Shown: positions 45,548 through 57,850 of the stretch, one piece after another
Position numbering within the stretch: the first letter of the stretch is position 1
Layout of the letters: each line of letters starts with the position of its first letter
Assembly (NCBI RefSeq): GCF_037176765.1
Contig: NC_090025.1
Location: 142,906,758-142,970,757 of the forward strand
DNA: 64,000 bases
From: Anolis sagrei
Taxonomy: Eukaryota > Chordata > Lepidosauria > Squamata > Anolidae
Direction: 5' to 3'
Program-made: the position numbers and the translations under genes
The notes under the pieces: generated by a model
Told to the model about the DNA's origin: nothing
The model's input: the letters and a program-made list of their open reading frames with translations, nothing else
Databases searched by the model: none

Positions 45548-45735
45548 CACTGCAATAAACACTGCTGCAAACAATTGTCAATTTTCCAACAGACCTCACT
45601 ACCTCTGAGGATGCTTGCCATAGATGCAGGTGAAACGTCAGGAGAGAATGCCTCTAGACCATGGCCATATAGCCCGAAAAAACCTACAACAACCCAGTGA
45701 TTCCGGCCATGAAAGCCTTCGACAATAAATTGTCA
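45548..45735 (+). mobile_element. Penelope-like element 3' end with hammerhead-like motif
   Basis: CCTCTGAGGATG..GCAGGTGAAACGTCAGG then CATGGCCATATAGCCCG and AGTGATTCCGGCCATGAAAG: a repeated lizard sequence I associate with Penelope-like elements. The core CTGAGGA..GAAA..GTC is hammerhead-like (45602-45643). Confidence 0.6.
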
Positions 45736-46850
45736 ATTTGTTTATCTGTACCCCTCCAACAAAATTCTTCAAATGTCAATAAAATTTTAAAAAATCCCAA
45801 ACTTCCGGCTAGACAGAAAATAGGGAAGGGATCTGAATTTGGTTCCTCAATACAGTAAAAGACTTTGTCAGAAGTGTTGTTAAGTGATCAATGCTTGAGT
45901 CTGTTGAAAATATTTTCAGAGTCCCCAAATCTAAAACATTGATAGGAACTATCTTCCCAACCTTACAGCCTGGTGACTACAATAGATATATATATAGTGT
46001 ATTATTCAGAATGATTTGATCAAGTCCATAGGGAAGGCATTGGCAACTCACGGCCCACAGAATTTACCCTGCCCCTAATTTCTTTCCAGTTCTATCAGTG
46101 CAGTTTCTTTTGGTTTTGTGTGCACACACAAAAAGGAGAATCGTATTCTGAAAATCTTCCAGGAAATACAATTCTCATGCAAGCGTGGGACACTGTCAAC
46201 TTTTACTGGAAATATGTGGTTTTAAAATCGCATATAGTTTTAAAATCATATATCGATTTGCAGGTTTTTAAAATAAAATGGGAAAATTCATTTTTGCTGA
46301 GAGAATGACTCATTGTGTGTACCAGGATATTTTAATATTTGTGTAAACTTCCAGACCTACCAAAGTTGCTTACTCCTGTCCTATAGCTAGGAGATGAAAG
46401 CAGAAATCCTCTTAAGACCTTTTCAGTGGCATAATGAAATGCTTCTTAAACTATGAACTCCAATCCAAAATGAGGTCCCCTTAGCTCAACGTCGGGGTTC
46501 CAAAAACAGTTTCTGAATGTCACTTAGTGGCATCTTGATCTAAGAAAATAAATCATTATTCACTATTACTTTCTTCACCTCTTTGTTTAACTTGAATTTC
46601 ATGATCTCACACTATTATGTGACTAAATCCTGTGCTCCTCTAACATATAAAAAGTGATATATGATCAGTCTTTGCAAAGCTGATTGGTAAAGGATCTGCA
46701 CCTTGGCCAACTGACATGTTGTTACATGTTGTTACACAGAATCCAGCCAGGAGAGAAAATTTCTGTAGCACATTAGTAACATATTAATTCGCCCTATATG
46801 TACTTCCCCTTTCAGAGAAGACTATCCTTTGCCATGCTTTTCATTATACA

Positions 46851-47417
46851 CTAGCTGTACCCCGCCATGCTTTGCCATGGCCCTCAGAAAACAGAGGAAT
46901 TCCAGATATGAAACATCTGGGCCAGGTAACACCTCTCAACAAAGGATTCCTGCAGGAAGGAAGAAGCCAGAGCTTGAAGCTGCAAGGCTATTAAATGGTA
47001 ATCAAGGTGGGCAATTGCAACATTCACACTTGGGTCAAGTAGAAAGGAGTTCTTTTTCCCACCCTGGACTTTTCACAGATCTATAAAGAAAAGCCTCCCA
47101 CAGGGCACACTCTGGGGAACATCCTTGGAGACGGCCAATTCTCTCACACCAGAAGCAACCTTGGAGCTATTTGGGTTTTTTTCCCTCATGCAGGAAGGGG
47201 TGGGCCAGGGGAGTCATTTTTGTGCATGCACTGTAACATCTTTTTGGTTTTGAGGGGTTTTTAAGTCCTTGCTACTGTGGGATTTTTTTGTGTTTTATGA
47301 GTGATGGTCACTCATTGGCCTGATAGATGTTTTGTATCCATGTTTCGTGTCAATTTGCCTAGTGGTTTTTGAGTTATGTTAATCCCACAAATGAACATTA
47401 CATTTTTTATTTATATA
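46851..47417 (-). mobile_element. Helitron carrying a SINE piece
   Basis: CTAG at 46851-46854 next to A; the other end is ..TTTATTTATATA at 47417, lacking the last two bases. Interior at about 47085-47155 (GCCTCCCACAGGGC..GGCCAATTCTCTCACACCAG) is a piece of the poly-A SINE. Confidence 0.75.
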
Positions 47418-47649
47418 CTAGTTGTACCCACCACGTGTTGCTGTGGCCAACCTTTCCTCCCTCTTGCTCTCCTCCTTTCTTTCTCTCCTTCCTTCCCTCC
47501 CTTTTTTTCTTTCATTCTCTTCTTCCTTCCTTCATTCCTTCCTTCCTTCTCTTCCTCTTCCCTTCCTCCCCCCTTTTCTTTCCTTCCTCTTTCTCTAATT
47601 TCTTCCTTCTCTACCTGTTCTTGCACTGCAACTCCCAGAAGTCCTCCTC

Positions 47650-47685
<36 letters not shown>

Positions 47686-48138
47686 CTATCTCTATCTCTA
47701 TCTCATCTATCTATCTATCTTATCTATCTAGAGGATTGCTGGAGTTGCAGTCCAGGAATAGGAAATTGGAAATATGCTGGGATTGGGATGTTCTCAAAGA
47801 AATCCAAGGAGAAGAAAGCTTGCAGCTTGGAAGCAGTGCATTTGGATCATCCTCCTCTCCTAAAGGGCCTGGTCTAGGGGATGCTGGAAGCTGTAGTCCA
47901 AAAGGCTACATTGTGTGTTTTGTTTGCCAGGGGAAATTGCTTTTGCCAAAGCACTGTAGCATCTTTTTGCTTTTTGGCTTTTGAAGTCCCTTCCATTGTG
48001 TTTTTCAGTGTTTTTATGAGTGATGGTCACTCATTGGCCTGATAAGATGTATTGTGTCCAAATTTCATGTTAATTCATCCAGTGGTTTTTTAGTTATGTT
48101 AATCCCACAAATGAACATTACATTTTTATTTATATAGA
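47418..48138 (-). mobile_element. Nonautonomous Helitron abutting the previous one
   Basis: CTAG at 47418-47421 directly follows the preceding element; the far end TTTATATAGA is at 48138. Same interior as 22728-23399, with CT-rich tract and a long (TCTA)n at about 47648-47728. Confidence 0.82.
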
Positions 48139-49170
48139 CGATGGAACCTTTTTGACCTGCTTAAGCACAAGATAATTGTTTGTTTCATCTTAAGCATTGC
48201 TGTAAAGCTGAGGTAGGAAATATGCGCCAGATATTGATAGACTGGAAGTCCCAGCAGACATCAATATTTGCTATTCTGGATAGGAGTGCTGTAGTTTGCA
48301 GTTGAGGACCATATGATTCCCATCACTGCTCTAAACTCTAATCTCACAACTATCCATAGATCAGTTTGCTTAAGCATCATAAATGTAGTGGGATTTCTCC
48401 CTAAAGAAGAGACATGCTGATGCCAATTCCAGTGACAAATTAGTGTTTTTTCATATAAATATGACTGCTATTTCATTTTATTTATTTGTTTATTTATTTG
48501 AACTTAATTGCTTCCCTGTCCACCAGGACCTCCAAAGCAATGTCATTTGCTTATGTGTCAATGGGTTTATACAATCAACCTTCCGTTTCCGTGGATTCCA
48601 TCATCTGGGGGGCTTGAAAATATTCCCCACTTGCTAAAAAATCCAAAAAGCAAGAGGGACACAATTGTTGAAAATTATCAAAACACCATTGATTCCCAAT
48701 TAATTCAACCTGTTGTGTTTTCCAAATATAGTTTGTACTGTATCTTAATAACAAAGGTAAAGTAATATGCTTAACCCCATTTAGGTATTTTCTCTCCTAT
48801 TCTTTCCAGTAATGTCTCCGATGTTACTCTTTTCCCACTCGCAGACTCCGGGGCAACACATCTACCACATCACAGGGTTTCCCTCTCAGACTAGTTAGTC
48901 AGAGAAGTCGCATATTTTCAGCAACTGACCCATATAACATGGGGAAGATTCAAAGTAGCGGAATAGCAGGCAGTTCAGAAGCCACAAACACTTCCTCTTT
49001 GATTTCAGTCTTCTTTCATATACACTAACCTATAGCGCCTACATTTCTTTCTCCTAGAACTTGTACAAACTTGTTTGGATTTAAAAGGTTGGTGCTGTTT
49101 TATAAAACTAGTGAAGAAATCATGACGGAACATGTTTCAGAATCTTGGGTGAGATTTACCATGGGTGGTA

Positions 49171-50508
49171 TGAGGGGCTGCTGAGAAGTCTTTGGCTTTA
49201 CCCAGAAAGAAACGAGATAGGAAGATGAAACTTTACATTCATTCAACATACTCTCCACAGATATCAACACACTTCTTACATCGGTATTCGAAGTTCTGTA
49301 AACCTTGCAAAAAGAAGGATTTTGGTTGTGCCTCAAACCAGTCATCCATAGCAGCCATGGCATCAGAAATGGTGTGAAATTTGGTACCCTTGAGGTTTGG
49401 AAATAGATGATAGTCGGAGGGAGCTACATCCGGTGAATAAGGTGGGTGGTCAACCAGCTGGAAGCCTAGCTCCACCAGTTTTGCAATGGACACTTGTGCA
49501 GTGTGAGTGGAGGTGTTGTCTTGCAGGAATAAGATTCCTTTGAACAGCTTGCCATGCCTTTTGGCCTTCAGAGCTGCCTTCAATTGGACCAAAAGTTCAG
49601 TGTAATACCTTGCATTGATGGTGGAACCATTTTGAAGGTAGTCTACTAGGAGCATGCCCTCCTTATCCCAGAACACAGACACCATCACCTTAGTGGCTGC
49701 TTTTTGCACCCTGAACTTCTTTGGATGAGGAGAACCACCGTGCCTTCACCCTTTTAACTGCTCCTTGGTTTCAGGGTCATACAGATAAATTCAGGTCTCA
49801 TCCATAGTGACCAGTCGATCCAGGAAGTTCTTATCAGTCTGGAAATGTTGACAAATGGACCGGGAAGTTTTCATTCGCATGCTTTTCTGAACTGTTGTTA
49901 AACATTTAGGGACCACTTTGCAGAGAGCTTCTTCATGTTCAAATGTTCATGGATAATCACACAAACACGTTCATGAGAAATCCCCATGATGTCTGCTATT
50001 CCTTTAGCTGAAATTCGCTGATTCTCCAGTATGAGGTTGTGCACAGCATCAACGATCTCCAGAACCACTCTCGGTTGTCCAGGATGTTCCTCATCATTGT
50101 TGCTGAAGTGACCCGTTTTAAATTTGGCAACCCAGTTCTTAACTGTAGAATATGAAGGGCATTGATCCCCCAATGTCTGCAACATATCACAGTGAATATC
50201 CTTCGCAGACTTTCCTTGAAGAAACAAGAATTTTATTACTCCTCTGCTCTCATTTGCTGTGAAAATTGCCTTAGACTCTGCTATTTTGTTTTCCCGCACA
50301 CCTAGATCACTGTTGCTATAAGCCACAAACACAAAATTTTGAAAACATATATTAGACACATAAGGCTTTTGTGTGACATAGCATTTGTTACCATAGAGTC
50401 GCCCAAGGGCTGAGAAAACTGGTATATAAATGAAGTAAGTAAGTAAGTAAGTAAGTAAATAGAAACAAAAAAAGAACACAAAGCCAAAGACTTATCAGCA
50501 GCCTCTCA
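49171..50508 (-). mobile_element. Mariner DNA transposon with decayed transposase
   Basis: Terminal inverted repeats TGAGGGGCTGCTGAGAAGTC and (inverted) TGAGAGGCTGCTGATAAGTC, flanked by TA on both sides. The minus strand encodes a mariner transposase in two pieces: a helix-turn-helix part (50290-49898; QGKSAKDIHCDMLQTLGD, PSYSTVKNWVAKFKTG) and a catalytic part (49709-49239; FLQDNTSTHTA..PPYSPDVAPSDYHLFPNLKG). Exactly 34 residues separate the second and third aspartates (D34D). The two parts are in different frames, so no active enzyme is made. Short internal insert near 50397-50462. Confidence 0.93.
50397..50462 (+). mobile_element. LINE-tail insert with (GTAA)n inside the mariner
   Basis: AGTCGCCCAAGGGCTGAGAA..GGTATATAAATG then (AAGT)n is a LINE 3' terminus lying between the mariner coding region and its right-hand inverted repeat. 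Confidence 0.6.
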
Positions 50509-50509
50509 T

Positions 50510-52975
50510 ATACATAAAACAGCATTGTGGAAGGAGCAAAACAGCATTGCGGTGTTAAATATTATCTGAGATTGGTCTCAGGGTCTTCAAAAGATGATAT
50601 GTTTATGGGTTGGAAATTTCCAATAGTTTTTGGCAAATGTGCACCGTTCTTTTCAACTATTCATCGAACCATCTTTTGAGTATTTTGAGGCCTGACTCTC
50701 GCTTCTCCAATGGATTTCACTTAATGTTCTCCAATATTTGTTTTTACTGTTTAGTGCCCTAACAGCAGGCACAATCTATTACAATTAATAGTAGCAAGCA
50801 AGGCTGATAAGTTTGTTCATTAATTCACTTTTGTTAGTTAGTTTTGTTAGTTAGATATTTAAATAGTTTCTGCACACCAATATTGTATTTTATTGTGTCA
50901 GCTTGGTATGTGCACATCAAAGCTTTTAAGCTGTGTTAGATTTAATAATTTATTACAGTTTTTTACAACATGTTACTGCTATTCCGCTTTGTTCAAGATC
51001 TAGTGAAACAATTTTAAAAATAAAATAAATGGTTTTTGTTTGTTTGGCACTGGTTCTGTATGCCTAAGCACTCACCTATCATTCATTTTTCATATGTTAT
51101 CAACAAGGAATAAAGCTTCTAAGTGTTGGATGATTTTAGGTACTACAAGAACTGTAGGTTCAGGGCCTGTTACGTCAGACTCCCAAAGGATCTAATAAGA
51201 CACAGATGGCATGAAGGCAGCAATCAGAGACTTTCTTCTCCTTGCCTAAAGAAGATGTCAACAGAATCAGTGCTCCAAAAACTGATACAAGTGCAATTGT
51301 GAACAAACATGTTTATTGACAGCTATTCAAAACAAGAGTACTCTTCCATGCTAGCTTCTGATTGGTCCAAAATGGTGCCTGCTAGGATCCGCTCCCCAAT
51401 CGTCCCAGAAGGTTCACCTGTTGTCATCGCTGATTGGCTCCAGTCATGGCAGGAAATTTAATAAACTGTTATGGGATTATTTGAAGGCTTGTGCTTGTTT
51501 ATTGATCCATCCAGGGGATGGTTGTGTGAAGAAAGGAATGTGTCTGAGTGAGGGATAAAGGATTTAAATTAGGTTTACAAGTCTCTGTTTCAGTCAATAC
51601 AATGGATGCCAGCCATGAATACAAAGGGGTGGTCAGGGTGTTGGCAAATTCAGTTGAGACTCCAGTTAGGGTTTCTGGTTTAGCAACAGAGGTGAGGAAA
51701 CATTCTCAGGAATAAAATCAGATTATATCAGGAAAAACCCTGTGACTCTTCAGAAAACCCATTATGTGTTCTGTGTGTCCTCTCAGAGTATTGTGATTAT
51801 GTTAACTAATGTGTGGCCATTCCCTGAGGTCCGAGGTGGATGTAGGGCTTGTGCAACACTCTAGAGAAAGTCAATGAAAAGTGGCTTAAAACTAGGTAAA
51901 AATGTGGGTTCCCTATTAGTTCCTATGGAGCTGCAGACAATGAGATTTGTCCTTTTGGAGTCCAGTTTTCGATGACAAATGCTGACATGCTGTAAGTACC
52001 AACTCACTAAAATCTTTCTCTCAGGAGAATGTGCATTGCTATGTTTATTCTCCATGTTTTTTCACCATTTGCTGTATGCAAGCTGCCTACACTGGCTATA
52101 TATTATGTGCATTGGATGATGGATGTTATCATGCTTTAGCCAGGCAAGTATTTGCTTACATATTTGCTGCTAAAGAATACCACTTTCTCTCATGAGCTAG
52201 GAAATATTTATCTGTGCTACTAGATTTATGGCCTGTTGCTTCAGAGGAAGGTAATAGCTGCCAAGTACTTACAATACCATTCTTGTGAGAGACGTGGTAT
52301 GAAGGGGTATCTGCAATGTTTTGTATTAATGAACCAGTGAGAAAAAAACATGTGGTGTTGCTTATTGACAAATGGGATTAAAGGCTTCAAAATATTTGAA
52401 TTGCTTTACCTATGAATGTATCGTGCAGTTGTTCATCCATCAGATCTAACAACAGAAATCATAATGTGATCAAATCTATTTTCTTTTTTGAAAGGTTAGA
52501 CTTTGAGAGCTTTTGTTTCCTGAACTGGAGTTTGCCTGAAACTTTCATTCTTTTCTTTGGAGCAGAACATTTCTAATCTATATGCTCCTGGGTTCTTTTT
52601 AATTGAGATATTTTAAAATTGAGATATTTTAAAATGATAAATTCAAGAAGAGACCATTTTTATGCTAACTCCATAAGGCAAATAGGTTTGTCAACAGAAT
52701 AAAGATTTTGATTAAATGATATTGGAACATCCTGGAGACCATTAAAACGCTTGTCACTTTTTGGAAAGACCAAGCTATTGGTTCATGCTTGATGAACAAC
52801 ATGTATATCATTATCAGAAGTAGTATAATCCATACTCAATTGCAGTTCTAGAAAAGAGTACTAGACATGCACATGTTTTTTAAAATATTTCTTTACTTCA
52901 ATCATGCAAATACCATCCCACTTCATATCTCTGTGACTGTATACCTACAAGATATTTGAACCCTTCAGCTAACTC
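50510..52975. other. Intergenic, no gene recognised
   Basis: Single-copy-looking AT-rich sequence. A minus-strand AATAAA sits near 51310 within 51160-51480, but nothing else supports a transcript. No exon recognised. Confidence 0.35.
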
Positions 52976-52976
52976 T

Positions 52977-53182
52977 TGGAGCCCCTGGTGGCACAATGGG
53001 TTAAACCCTTGTGCCAGCAGGACTGCTGACCGAAAGGTCAACAGCTCGATTCAGGGGAGTGTGGTGAGCTCCCATCTGTCCAATCCACACAGGATGGTAA
53101 GTCATTCTTGCAGAGGGCCAATTCTCTCCCACCAGAAGGAACTTGCAGTTTCTCAAGTCACCCCTGACATGAAAAAAAAAAA
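52977..53182 (+). mobile_element. tRNA-derived SINE, internally deleted
   Basis: GGAGCCCCTGGTGGCACAATGG head and CAAGTCACCCCTGACATG tail with A10. The middle is shorter than in sister copies. Confidence 0.85.
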
Positions 53183-53398
53183 GCTAACTGTTGTTTGTGT
53201 CCTTGCTCATTTGCTTGCAGTATTTCTATCCTGCTCCATAATGTGAGTTCTCTGGGTATCTGACAATAAAATTCCATGTAAAGATTTAAAATGTAAGATA
53301 ATCAAAATTTTAAAATAATAAAAATAATGTAAACATTTTAAAAGCATATTAAACCATTACAACATTTAAAAGTTAAAGTTAAAACAGTACAAAACCAT

Positions 53399-53560
53399 CC
53401 AGTGGATCCACTGGAGTTTTGTTTAAACCCGCTGCAGAAACCAAAATCTGTGGATGCTCAAGTCCCATTATAATTTAATCTTTTAGATGATTTTGTAATA
53501 TTTTCAAGCTGTGAATAGTTGAATTTGTGGTTACAGAATCTGTGGCTATGAGGGTCTGAT
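53399..53560. mobile_element. Tigger-like fragment
   Basis: GAAACCAAAATCTGTGGATGCTCAAGTCCC is the recognisable Tigger-group terminal sequence (CCAAAATCCGCGGATGCTCAAG). Degraded. Confidence 0.55.
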
Positions 53561-53569
53561 TGTATATAC

Positions 53570-53945
53570 CAGAGGTCCCCAAACTAAGGCCCGCAGGCCA
53601 GATGCAGCCCTCCAAAGTCATGTACCTGGCCCCCAACCTGCACTTTAGAATAAGAGTTGCCCTAAGACTAAAATGACTTGAAGGCACACAATAATAACAA
53701 TCCTAATTAAGTTGACTATATCAACAGCCAAATCAGGCTCATGCTTCCCATTGAAATACTGGTACATTTATGTTGGTCAAAATTGTCCTTCATTTTAAAT
53801 ATATTGTTCTTTCATGGTTTTTTGCACTACAAATAAGATATGTGCAGTGTGCATAGGAATTCATGTTTTTTACAAACTATTGTCCGCCCTCCCAACAGTC
53901 TGAGAGACCATGAACTGGCCTTCTGTTTAAAATGTTTGACCTCTG
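53570..53945. mobile_element. hAT nonautonomous element
   Basis: CAGAGGTCCCCAAACTAAGG at the left and TTTGACCTCTG at the right, with 8-base duplications GTATATAC and GTATTTAC. Confidence 0.8.
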
Positions 53946-54136
53946 GTATTTACAAACCCGCTAGTAAGAACTACAGTTCATCCTGCTGGTTGGGCAGATG
54001 GGACATTGACCATCTTTCTGGCCCCTAACACACTATTCAGAATGCAGTGGGATCCAAGGTATCTATAGATCTTTTAATGGATAGAAGTGAGCAATAAACA
54101 AGATGTAGCTGGTTTACCTACACTGAACCTCTAACT

Positions 54137-54425
54137 CAGTGGTTCTCAACCATGGGCCACGGCCCTACAGTGGGCCACTTGAATGAAAATCTGGTCCGCA
54201 AACCTGTTTTCTCTTTAAATATTATTTAATTTATTTATTTCCACTCCTTTCTGCCGAACTAACCAGCCCCACCCCTTTTGGTACTAATGTTGTAGAGTGG
54301 TTCCTGATCAAGTGGTCCCTGTTCAAGTGGTCCCTGGTCAAAGTGGGCCCTGGTCAAATGGGCTCTGGTCAAACTGGGCCCTGGTCAAGTAGGCCCTGGT
54401 CAAGAAAAAAAGCTGGGAACCACTG
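54137..54425. mobile_element. hAT nonautonomous element
   Basis: CAGTGGTTCTCAACCATGGG..AGCTGGGAACCACTG, exact 8-base duplications CTCTAACT at 54129-54136 and 54426-54433. The interior has five to six GGTC(C/A)AGTGGTCCCT units. Confidence 0.9.
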
Positions 54426-54433
54426 CTCTAACT

Positions 54434-55480
54434 TCACTTCCCCCATGGTGAATTGACACTCTTCTCTAGTAGTCTCATGTGCCACGGATTAGAACTAGAA
54501 AGTTTTAGCTATATGTGTAATAAGCATATCAAAATTTCAGGTTAACCTAAATTACCCATCACCTATGAAACTTTCTGTGTGCTGGCTGCATTGATCCAGG
54601 GTAGATGTTACAGCCCTTACTGGTTGGTCTGGCAGCTGTCCTGAGCAACCACAAATTTTCCTGACTTTGATGTGTTTTTGTACATTTCTCTGCTCAGATA
54701 CTTGACTCTCCCCTGTCTTCGCCCTGCTAAATGTCACTTTCCAAGATGAGATACAGATTAGAGGATAATGATTTAAGCCACTGTCACAACATATGGCAAA
54801 TTGTGCCATTTACATGAAATGACCTGTCTTGATTCCAGTGCAGCTTCTTTCCACAAAGCTGCTTCAATCCAGTCATTCACTTGTGCCCATTGTGTACCTC
54901 AAGCAGCCTACCCAAATTACATTCCCCCTTTCTCCTCAATGCAGAAATTGCTCAGTTGATGTGCAGTTTGGAACTGTATGTATGCACTGGAAAAAGCAAT
55001 GTAACTTATTTTTTATCACAGCCAAGGACTTTAGGATAGGAAAGTTGCCTGTGCTTAATGTCAAACATAAAAAGGGATTGTCTCCTTGCCCAAATCTATT
55101 TTCTTAAATCTCTGTATCATCAGTTCTACCTGCTCTTCACCTGACCAAGACATCTCAAACCCACCACCCTAAAGTAAAAATATAATCTCTTTTTTAAAAG
55201 GAATTTTATTCCAAAGCTCCTTCCACTGACAACAGAGGACATTTTAAGTGTTGAGGAGATTCCACATGGTTCTTCTTTTCTGATTTTTCTCCAGCTGATC
55301 TCTGCTTCTTTTCTAGCATTTGCTGATGCTTTTCTCCTGAACAGCATATGCAGAAACTTACAACTTGATAAGAAAACTTTCCAGCAAGCTGAATGGTCAG
55401 GCTAAGGAAAGTGTCCCTTCACCCAGTGTGAACTGGATAGTGGATATCAAACTATGTCATGGCCAACAAAGACTTATTTA
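54434..55480. other. Intergenic, nothing recognised
   Basis: Plain sequence with incidental short frames on both strands; no repeat family or exon identified. Confidence 0.35.
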
Positions 55481-56395
55481 CTTAGGTGATCCCTCATTGT
55501 TCGAGTAAGATTGTCCTCCAAGGGTGGTGTCCTGGTGGTGGGTACGTAGGTGGCTGTGGAGCCCTATTCTTGACCCGGTTGTTCTCCCGCAGTGAGAGCA
55601 TCGGTTTCCAGGTGGACAGCAGTCCCGGTTGGGGTTGGCTTGATACGCCTTCTCCTAGCACATTTCTCTCTTTCACCCTTCATTCGTGCCTCTTCAAATT
55701 CTCCAGCACTGCTGGTCACAGCTGACCTCCAGCTGGAGTGCTCAAGGGCCAGGGCTTCCCAGTTCTCAGTGTCTATGCCACAGTTTTAAAGGTTTTCCTG
55801 TCCTCCAACATTCCGTTTTCCATTCTCGAGTTCGGAGTAGAGTAACTGCTTTGGGAGATTGTGATCAGGCATTCAGACAATGTGGCCGGTCCACCAGAGT
55901 TGATGGCAGAGGACCATCGCTTCAGTGCTGGTGGTCTTTGCTTCTTCCAGCACGCTGACATTTGTCCACCTGTCTTCCCAAGAGATTTGCAGGATCTTTC
56001 AGATGCAACGCTGATGGAATCATTCCAGGATTTGCATGTGACATCTGAAGATAGTCCACATTTCACAGGCATATAGCAGGGTTGGGAGGACAATAGCTTT
56101 ATAAACAAGCAGCTTGGTATCCCTACGAATGTCCCGGTCCTCAAACACTTTCTGCTTCATTCGGAGAAATGCTGTACTTGCAGCATTTCTAATGTTACAC
56201 CATTCAGCTGTATTTCTGACATTAGAGAGGGATTGGCTGGTGGCTGCTGGAAGAGCACTTTGGTTTCCTCGATGTTCAATGACAGGTCGAGCTTCTTGAA
56301 TGCTTCTGCAAAGGTGTTTAAAGTGACTTGTAGGTCCAAGCCAACAAAGAACCTCTCTCTCATTCACAGGGCACATATGAGTCCCTGGAAAAAAC
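55480..56395 (-). mobile_element. Non-LTR retrotransposon, reverse transcriptase end to C-terminus
   Basis: Longest copy of the family at 37320 and 43918. Minus frames read LDLQVTLNTFAEAFKKLDLSLNIEETKVL (palm/thumb), KVFEDRDIRRDTKLLVYKAI, VLPTLLYACEMWTI and the CPH-type tail. Several frame breaks. VLPTLLYACETWT and ETKLxVYKAxVLPTLLY are typical of animal non-LTR LINEs; clade uncertain. Confidence 0.8.
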
Positions 56396-56924
56396 AGTAG
56401 CTTAAACTAAGTATTTTTAACAAAATCACTGAATTCCTCGCATAAAATTTAATGAAAAGATGGTGCTTCAATTAAAAGCAGTCATATTTTCAAGAAGGCT
56501 TAGTCTGTGAACTCACTTGCCAGGTTCTAAACTGCCATTACATTTTGCAAAGAGCCACCTAAACCACCTTGTGGAAACTATACATATTTGGTCCTCCGTG
56601 TGGTGAAATGCTTTCATCTGTTTCTTGAGATAGCATCGTTCTGGGAGTGAGGTTTGGTTTTAGGAAGAACTTTACATAGGGACAGTACTGCCTGCAAGTG
56701 CCACCAATTCTTATCAGCTTTAGCTGAAACTGTTCCTAATAAAAAAAAGGCCAGAGCAAGACAGCATCGGACTAGCAGCTGATCTTCCTAAATTCTTTTC
56801 TGCTGCTCTATAGTTTTCTCGTTATTTATTAGATATACATCTGATTAAGCTTTCTGGTTCATTTTCAGTAAAAGAAAAGGCAGACTTTATCATGACTCTA
56901 GATGGCAAGTACAATTGCTAAATA

Positions 56925-57210
56925 TGAAGTGCTGGTCATTACCTATAAAGCCCTAAATGGTTTGGGCCCAGGCTATTTGACTAACAGTATCCCTTCCTAT
57001 AAACTAACCTGGGCACTGAATCATTGGAGGAGACCTTACTCTTGGTCCCAACCCCATCCCAAACACGGCTGGTGGGAATGAGAGAGGGGGCCTTCTCTGT
57101 GATCGCCGCTCACCTCTGGAACTCCCTCCCTAAAAAATAAAGACTGCCCCTTACCTTCTCTCCTTGTCTCCCTCAAAAAACAACTGGAAACTTACTTTTG
57201 CTCATTAGCA
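56925..57210 (+). mobile_element. L2-like LINE 3' coding end
   Basis: ITYKALNGLGPGYLTNSI-type sequence (TACCTATAAAGCCCTAAATGG), GGTGGGAATGAGAGAGGGGG and CTCTGGAACTCCCTCCC, matching the 24.8 and 60.6 kb copies. Confidence 0.7.
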
Positions 57211-57239
57211 TATGGAGAAGAGAAAGATTAGTTGATGAT

Positions 57240-57640
57240 ATACTGCTGGGATTGCAACATCAACAATCCATACTTTGTTTATCTCCATAATCGTGAGGTC
57301 AGGAGTATTGTGCTCCAAAACTCTTTCAGTCTCCATTCGGAAGTCCCAGAATAGTTTGACATGTTTTCTGTAACTTTTTCAGGCTTGTGATCCCACCAGT
57401 TCTTTGTCACAGCCAAATGGTATTCGTGGCACAAGTTCCAGGGATCATCTAAGCAATAGTATCAGGCCTCTGCTTGTTGTCCGTCTTCTTACATCAGCTG
57501 AGTACATGATCCATCATTTTGTCTGCTTTGTTGCAGACTCTACACTTGGAATCTGTAGTCAACTTTTCAATTCTGCCTTTGATGGTATTTGTTCTAATTG
57601 GTTGTTCTTGGGCTGCAAAAATCAGGCTCCCCGTCTCCAT
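57240..57640 (-). mobile_element. LINE fragment (family of 58.9 and 59.5 kb)
   Basis: AGGAGTATTGTGCTCCAAAAC, GGAAGTCCCAGAATAGTTTG and GTATTCGTGGCACAAGTTCCAG recur at 59320-59480. R2/R4-like by its protein style; low certainty on clade. Confidence 0.6.
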
Positions 57641-57697
57641 TTCCTGCATGGCAGAAGGGGGTTGGACTGGGTGGCCTCTGGGGTTTCTGCTGCTATT

Positions 57698-57732
<35 letters not shown>

Positions 57733-57850
57733 TGTATTGTTATTATTTCAAAGGTTGGGTGGTCATCAGTTGGGGGTGCTTTGACTGTGCTTTTTCCTGC
57801 ATAGCAGAAGGGGGTTGGACTGGATGGCCCCTGGGGTATTCTACTGAAAT
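57640..57850 (+). mobile_element. CR1 3' end pieces around (ATC)n
   Basis: GCAGAAGGGGGTTGGACTGG twice (about 57652 and 57805), each a CR1 terminus motif, separated by (ATC)n at about 57697-57731. Confidence 0.65.

Noticed and set aside
51160-51480. Possible old LTR or promoter-like segment (minus-strand AATAAA, CCAAT-like motifs)
   Set aside because: No paired terminal copy, primer-binding site or internal coding was seen, so no LTR element is claimed.
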